6,014 nt of DNA from Ruminococcaceae bacterium UBA1213 (lineage in GTDB: Bacteria > Bacillota > Clostridia > Oscillospirales > Acutalibacteraceae): positions 1,453-7,466 of the forward strand of contig DBXL01000105.1 of NCBI GenBank assembly GCA_002309275.1, written 5' to 3'. A model generated the notes under the pieces. It ran no database searches. It saw only the letters and a list, made by a program, of their open reading frames with translations, and was not told the origin of the DNA. Numbering within the stretch: the first letter of the stretch is position 1; every line of letters begins with the position of its first letter. Below, piece by piece: positions 1-3,518 of this stretch. The position numbers and the translations under genes were made by a program.

Positions 1-1641
1 AAATACAGAGCCGTTGAAGAAGAAAATCTCAAAATACACTACTACAATGCAAACAGCTGGTCAGCGGTTTGTATGTACGTTTATAAAGGAAGCGGAACAA
101 GTGCAACTCAACTTTCGGGTGCATGGCCCGGCAAAGCTATGACAAAAGAAAGTGACGGCTGGTATGTCGGTGAAGTAAACACAACAGACAGTGCATTGTT
201 TATCGCCAATAACAACAATGCAGGCAGTCAGGATCCTACGGGTGTAGGCTCAACAGGCTATTCCGTACAGGGTGAAGTGTGGGTTAAATCAGGAAAGGTT
301 TACCCAACAGGTAAAGTTAATGTCACCTACACGACCACAGACGGAAAAACACTTGCAAGCGAAAAACTTTCAGGCATGGCTGACGGCTCAAATAAATACA
401 CCACCTCTGCAAAGACTTTTGACGGCTATACCCTTACTGCAACCCCCTCCAATGCGTCAGGCACTTTTGCTCAGGGTACAACAACTGTTAATTATGTCTA
501 TAAAGCAAATCAAGTAATTCCTGAAGAACTTAAAAACAACTCCACTCTCTCATCTGAAAATATTAATCTTGGCGATACGGTGACGGCAAAAGGCTCTGCT
601 TCAGGCGGTACTGCTCCCTATCAATATCAGGTAGTCTATAAGAAAACTTCCGATACAAAATGGACTACTGCACAGAATTACAGTTCCAATTCAACTGTTA
701 CATTCAAGCCCGCAAGTGCCACAGACTATGATGTATGCGTGAAAGTAAAGGACAGCACAGGCACAGAAATTAAAAAATTCTTTACTCTCCACGTTGCAGG
801 CTTATCAGGCTTTGTCAATACTTCAACCATCTCTGCAACTTCGATTTCTCTGGGCAATACAGTAACTTTGAAGTGCTCGGCGACAGGCGGTGCTTCTCCC
901 CTTAAATATGCCGTTTATTACAAAGCTTCTACCGCTTCAACGTGGACTGTAAAACAGGATTTCAGTACAAATACCTCCGTTTCAATCAAGTTTGCAGGCA
1001 CAGGCACAAAAAATGTATGCGTAAAAGTAAAAGACGGCTCAGGCATGATTCAAAAGAAATACTTCTCTGTAAAAGTAACGGGCGGTGCATTGGCGAATAA
1101 TTCCAAAATCTCCGCTACAAGCATTACTCTCGGTGATACCGTGAAATTGACAGGCTCGGCTTCGGGCGGTTCAGGCTCCTATAAATATGCCGTTTATTAC
1201 AAGGCTTCTTCCACTTCAACATGGAGTACAAAACAGGACTTCAGCACAAATAATTCCGTTTCAATCAAGTTTGCAGGCACAGGCACAAAAAATGTATGTA
1301 TCAAAGTAAAGGACTCTGCCGGAACCGTCGAAAAGAAATACTTCACTGTAAAAGTAACAGGCGGTGCATTGACAAATAATTCCAAAATCTCCGCCACAAG
1401 CATTACTCTTGGAAATGCTGTGACATTGACAGGCTCGGCTTCAGGCGGTTCAGGCTCCTATAAATATGCCGCTTATTACAAGGCTTACTCCGCTTCTACA
1501 TGGAATACAAAACAAGAATTCAATGCAAACAACTCCATTTCCATCAAGTTCACTGGCAAGGGTACAAAAGATGTATGTATCAAAGTAAAGGACAGCTCAG
1601 GCACTGTTGCTAAAAAATATTTCACTGTTACTGTAAAGTAA
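1..1641 (+). CDS. C-terminal part of a secreted starch-binding protein (CBM26-like module, MucBP-like module, four Ig-like repeats); 5' partial
   Basis: The frame is open from base 1 (reading KYRAVEEENLKIHYYN) to a TAA at 1639-1641, giving 546 visible residues. The ATG at 73 falls inside a conserved module and is not the true start, so the gene begins upstream. Residues about 10-101 look like a CBM26 starch-binding module: HYYN, W20, the AWPGKAM motif, DGWY, and the closing GEVWVKSG. Residues 105-168 form a small beta-rich module resembling MucBP-type domains, ending NYVYK. Four Ig-like repeats follow (separate entry) and end at the stop. In related clostridia such modules are usually appended to GH13 amylases or pullulanases. 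That makes this plausibly an extracellular amylase or a starch-adhesion protein, but no catalytic domain is visible. There is no dockerin, sortase motif or membrane anchor at the C terminus, so attachment, if any, must use the repeats or upstream sequence. Confidence 0.93.
   Translation, partial: KYRAVEEENLKIHYYNANSWSAVCMYVYKGSGTSATQLSGAWPGKAMTKESDGWYVGEVNTTDSALFIANNNNAGSQDPTGVGSTGYSVQGEVWVKSGKVYPTGKVNVTYTTTDGKTLASEKLSGMADGSNKYTTSAKTFDGYTLTATPSNASGTFAQGTTTVNYVYKANQVIPEELKNNSTLSSENINLGDTVTAKGSASGGTAPYQYQVVYKKTSDTKWTTAQNYSSNSTVTFKPASATDYDVCVKVKDSTGTEIKKFFTLHVAGLSGFVNTSTISATSISLGNTVTLKCSATGGASPLKYAVYYKASTASTWTVKQDFSTNTSVSIKFAGTGTKNVCVKVKDGSGMIQKKYFSVKVTGGALANNSKISATSITLGDTVKLTGSASGGSGSYKYAVYYKASSTSTWSTKQDFSTNNSVSIKFAGTGTKNVCIKVKDSAGTVEKKYFTVKVTGGALTNNSKISATSITLGNAVTLTGSASGGSGSYKYAAYYKAYSASTWNTKQEFNANNSISIKFTGKGTKDVCIKVKDSSGTVAKKYFTVTVK
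28..303 (+). other. CBM26-like starch-binding module (domain within the first CDS)
   Basis: About 92 residues match the CBM26 pattern as I know it: a first strand with HYYN followed by a Trp, a VYKGSGT strand, AWPGKAM, DGWYVGEV, an Asn-rich turn with a Gln-Asp pair, and a terminal GEVWVKSG strand. CBM26 is a small beta-sandwich that binds alpha-1,4-glucans by stacking aromatic side chains on the glucose rings. The Tyr pair and Trp near residues 14-20 are the likely binding platform, but this mapping is from memory and not from an alignment. A related starch-binding family such as CBM25 is the main alternative. Confidence 0.8.
313..504 (+). other. Small MucBP-like beta module between CBM26 and the Ig-like repeats
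   Basis: About 64 residues run from KVNVTYTTTDGKTLAS to TVNYVYK. The pattern V-x-V-x-Y, then D-G-K-x-L, a central F-D-G-Y-x-L, and a final V-x-Y-V-Y is typical of MucBP-like repeats in Gram-positive surface proteins. The function here is probably spacing or weak glycan contact. The family assignment is tentative because the region is short. Confidence 0.5.
535..1638 (+). repeat. Four tandem Ig-like (triple-tyrosine type) repeats, about 93 residues each
   Basis: Units start at 535, 817, 1096 and 1375, so the periods are 282, 279 and 279 bp. Each opens with N-x-S-x-(I/L)-S and a (L)G-(D/N)-x-V strand, then (S/T)GG, a Tyr-rich strand (YQYQVVYK, LKYAVYYK, YKYAVYYK, YKYAAYYK), a W-T/S/N strand, a (D/N)VC(V/I)KVKD strand and a final KKYF-type strand. 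They resemble the triple-tyrosine-motif Ig-like domains common in Ruminococcus extracellular enzymes and probably act as a stalk or binding surface. Units 2-4 are also close at the DNA level: 976-1019 is identical to 1255-1298. Confidence 0.88.
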
Positions 1642-1668
1642 CATATACACTAAAATAAAAGTCCACTG

Positions 1669-1704
1669 CAATGCCGCACTCTTTTGAAAAGGAGTGCGGC
1701 ATTG
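1669..1704 (+). terminator. Strong stem-loop downstream of the starch-binding gene, probable terminator or mRNA 3' stabiliser
   Basis: A perfect 13-bp inverted repeat (CAATGCCGCACTC at 1669-1681, its complement at 1692-1704) can extend through one G-U and two A-U pairs to close a TGAA tetraloop. It starts 27 bases after the stop codon, where an intrinsic terminator is expected. It is not followed by a U-tract; the next bases are ATGTATGCTAAAAAGCC. It is therefore either a non-canonical terminator or a structure that protects the mRNA 3' end. Confidence 0.6.
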
Positions 1705-1728
1705 ATGTATGCTAAAAAGCCTCGTGCA

Positions 1729-1761
1729 GTCAATTATTTTTTGTTTATTTGAATAATTGAC
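1729..1761. repeat. AT-rich 10-bp inverted repeat overlapping the -35 box
   Basis: GTCAATTATT at 1729-1738 is exactly complementary to AATAATTGAC at 1752-1761, with a 13-base T-rich spacer. The right arm contains the first five bases of the TTGACA -35 box (1757-1762). It could be an operator for a dimeric regulator of the downstream gene, or a weak second hairpin that helps end the upstream transcript. The sequence alone does not decide between these. Confidence 0.5.
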
Positions 1762-1785
1762 AACTTAAACAATATAGTATATAAT
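1757..1785 (+). promoter_or_regulatory. Consensus sigma-A/sigma-70 promoter for the CAP-domain gene
   Basis: TTGACA at 1757-1762 is followed by exactly 17 bases and TATAAT at 1780-1785, matching the consensus at all 12 positions. Transcription would start near 1792, giving a leader of about 34 bases before the ATG at 1826. This implies strong basal transcription unless repressed; the -35 box lies in an inverted repeat that could serve that purpose. Confidence 0.9.
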
Positions 1786-1805
1786 ATTACCTTACTATAA
1801 ATAGC

Positions 1806-1812
1806 AGAGGTG
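1806..1812 (+). promoter_or_regulatory. Ribosome binding site of the CAP-domain gene (long spacing)
   Basis: AGAGGTG at 1806-1812 is the only Shine-Dalgarno-like sequence before the ATG at 1826. The 13-base gap is longer than usual, but no other in-frame start sits closer, and the ATG at 1826 is followed directly by a convincing signal peptide. Confidence 0.6.
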
Positions 1813-1825
1813 TGAAATATATAAT

Positions 1826-3397
1826 ATGAGTAATCCTGCAAAAAAGATATTTTTGATTGTGACCACTTTTGTAATTATATTATCGCTTGGCATTACCGTG
1901 TGCGGCATAGATAAAAACGCACTCCAACAGACAAATCAAAAATTACAGTCTGCCAAAACAGACTTTGAAACGGCGGAAACCAACTATAAAAATGCCGTGT
2001 CCGAAAAAGAAAACATTGATAAGCAAATTGCTGAAGAAAAAAAATTATTATCAGAGCTTGAAAGCAAAAACTTTGATAAAGAGATTATCTCCAATTACTC
2101 CAAATGGCAGGACACAGCAAACAGCATTCCTGAAAAAGAAAAAAACTATAACGAGTGGAAAAGTAAAGCAGATGATTCCCTTATTGAATATAACAAAGGC
2201 TCATTTGGATTTTTCGAGTATGTCGGGGCAGATGATGCACTTAATGCCCTCAGAAACAGCAAATATGCTTCCTATACTCATCAAGGTGATGAAAATGATG
2301 CAACAAACCTTGATAATATGAAAATCTCTTTCGACTTCATCAGAAAATGCAATGAACTGAGAATTGCCGAAAAAAACGATCCCCGGACAAACAATCCTCT
2401 CAGCACACTCAAAGTTACTGACTACTTAATGGCGGCTGCTCAGGCAAATGCAAATTACTCCCTTACAAATACAAACCATTCAGAACAATTTGAAATAGGC
2501 GAAAATATCGCATGGGGCTATAATAACCCTTTTCCTGCTTGGTATGATGACGAAAAAGAAGCCTATCTGTCGGGAAATCCTGACTTTGAAAAAATTGGAC
2601 ACTATATCAATATTGTAAACTCCGAATATTTTACAACCGGCTTTGCCGTTGCAAAGGGCGGCTCATATTCCATAGAACAAGTTCAGACTTTTCTCTGGGA
2701 AAATGAAAATTCCATGACCGTTGATGAGTATGAAACACGCTTTATGGAATATTATAATCAGGTCACGGAAGAATACAATAAAATCAAGCCCTCCCTTGAA
2801 AAAGCCACCACAGAGCTTGAAACCGCCAAATCCAATGCCGTTGCGTATGAAAAAGACTATAACGAATCAGTTGAAAAGAAAAATAAAAATGCTTCGGAAA
2901 TATCTGCCAAAAAAACCGAAATATCATCTCTTGAAAAGTCCGCTTCGGAAATGCAGAATAAAATTGACAGCCTCAAAAAAACAAGCAATGAAAAACAAAA
3001 AAATTATAATGCTCTCCAAAGAGAATACGACAGCATGAAATTACGTTTTGAGCGTGAACAGTCCGCCCTCTCAAAAGAGGAAAACAGCGGCACTAAAGTT
3101 TCCAGCCCCTCGCCTGACAGGCTGGAAGATGAGATTAGTAAAAATGCTTCTTCCACAGATTCTTCAAGCACCCCCTCACAAGTTTCGGATATAAAAACCG
3201 ATACTTCAAAAGATATATCCGAATCTTACTCAGAAGAAAGTACACAGACTGCCGAAATTTCAAATAATGCCGAAAATTCTGTGAACTGGTCCGCCATATC
3301 TGAACAGAACGAAATCAATACAACAGGAATTGTTATTGCAGTGGTATTTTTTGTTGTGATTGCCGTACTCTGCATCGTATTCCTCAGAAGACCTTGA
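1826..3397 (+). CDS. Membrane-anchored CAP (SCP/PR1-like) domain protein with flanking coiled coils
   Basis: Complete 523-residue protein. Residues 1-27 are a signal peptide or N-terminal membrane segment (lysines, then a hydrophobic core; possible cleavage after VCG). Residues about 30-122 are Lys/Glu-rich coiled coil. Residues about 165-295 match a CAP domain: CNELR helix, LMAAAQANAN helix, NHSE, GENIAWGY, PAWYDDEK and GHYINIVN. The family's His-Glu-Glu-His set appears present as H218, E226, E243 and H259. Residues about 300-417 form a second, longer coiled coil. Residues 418-498 are a Ser/Thr/Asp/Glu-rich linker, and 500-520 a membrane helix followed by RRP. The predicted topology is an extracellular body with the C terminus inside. 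There is no LPXTG motif or credible lipobox. Bacterial CAP proteins have varied and mostly unknown roles, so no substrate is claimed. It has its own promoter and terminator, so it is probably monocistronic. Confidence 0.93.
   Translation: MSNPAKKIFLIVTTFVIILSLGITVCGIDKNALQQTNQKLQSAKTDFETAETNYKNAVSEKENIDKQIAEEKKLLSELESKNFDKEIISNYSKWQDTANSIPEKEKNYNEWKSKADDSLIEYNKGSFGFFEYVGADDALNALRNSKYASYTHQGDENDATNLDNMKISFDFIRKCNELRIAEKNDPRTNNPLSTLKVTDYLMAAAQANANYSLTNTNHSEQFEIGENIAWGYNNPFPAWYDDEKEAYLSGNPDFEKIGHYINIVNSEYFTTGFAVAKGGSYSIEQVQTFLWENENSMTVDEYETRFMEYYNQVTEEYNKIKPSLEKATTELETAKSNAVAYEKDYNESVEKKNKNASEISAKKTEISSLEKSASEMQNKIDSLKKTSNEKQKNYNALQREYDSMKLRFEREQSALSKEENSGTKVSSPSPDRLEDEISKNASSTDSSSTPSQVSDIKTDTSKDISESYSEESTQTAEISNNAENSVNWSAISEQNEINTTGIVIAVVFFVVIAVLCIVFLRRP
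2318..2710 (+). other. CAP/SCP domain held between two coiled coils (domain within the second CDS)
   Basis: About 130 residues (165-295 of the protein) carry the successive CAP signatures NHSE, GEN-x-AWGY, WYDDEK and GHYINIVN, followed by a strand ending in QVQTFLW. In this family the two His and two Glu residues line a central cavity that can bind a metal ion in some members. The segment just before it (KGSFGFFEYVGADDALNALR, residues 124-143) appears to be an N-terminal extension seen in clostridial CAP proteins; that comparison is from memory. Confidence 0.85.
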
Positions 3398-3402
3398 CTT
3401 TT

Positions 3403-3445
3403 AAAAAATCGGGTATCCATTTTTTTGGATATGCCCGATTTTTTT
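3403..3445 (+). terminator. Rho-independent terminator after the CAP-domain gene
   Basis: AAAAAATCGGG pairs with CCCGATTTTTT to give an 11-bp lower stem. A TATCCA/TGGATA upper stem follows with a two-base bulge (TG) on the 3' side, and the loop is all T. A seven-T run at 3439-3445 ends it. It starts five bases after the stop codon and separates this gene from the next one. The matching A-run on the 5' side means it could work on the other strand too, but no opposing gene is in view. Confidence 0.93.
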
Positions 3446-3455
3446 ATTAAATATA

Positions 3456-3484
3456 TTGAAAATTATTTATTTTCATGTTATAAT
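3456..3484 (+). promoter_or_regulatory. Sigma-A promoter with extended -10 for the LRR protein gene
   Basis: TTGAAA at 3456-3461 (one mismatch to consensus), 17 bases, then TATAAT at 3479-3484. A TG at 3476-3477 gives the extended TGnTATAAT form. The likely start is near 3491, leaving a leader of about 28 bases. It begins 11 bases after the preceding terminator, so the LRR gene is a separate transcription unit. Confidence 0.87.
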
Positions 3485-3504
3485 ATTGTCAAATTTATTT
3501 TAAC

Positions 3505-3510
3505 GGAGGT
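3505..3510 (+). promoter_or_regulatory. Ribosome binding site fixing the LRR gene start
   Basis: GGAGGT at 3505-3510 lies 8 bases before the ATG at 3519, near-ideal strength and spacing. It selects this ATG over the internal ATGs at codons 8, 16 and 20, which would cut into the signal peptide. Confidence 0.92.
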
Positions 3511-3518
3511 AATACCGA

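Noticed and set aside
73..75. ATG at 73 as the start of the first gene
   Set aside because: The frame is open to base 1 and the preceding 24 codons encode the first strand of the CBM26-like module (HYYN and W20), so the start is upstream of the window. No ribosome binding site precedes 73.
535..1638. Regular DNA repeats as a possible CRISPR or satellite array
   Set aside because: The 279-282-bp period is in frame and encodes a consistent protein fold, so these are coding domain repeats.
1773..1799. 7-bp inverted repeat TATAGTA / TACTATA flanking the -10 box
   Set aside because: It could be an operator, but short AT-only dyads are expected by chance in DNA this AT-rich, and there is no second copy to support it.
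1889..1906. Lipoprotein signal (lipobox) in the CAP protein near GITVCG
   Set aside because: The residue before the Cys is Val, whereas lipoboxes require Ala, Gly or Ser there. The protein also has its own C-terminal membrane helix.
1965..3038. Lys-rich + strand open frames at 1965-2321 and 2721-3038
   Set aside because: They lie inside the CAP gene in another frame, and their high Lys/Ile content is what A-rich coiled-coil codons give when read out of frame. No ribosome binding site or domain pattern.
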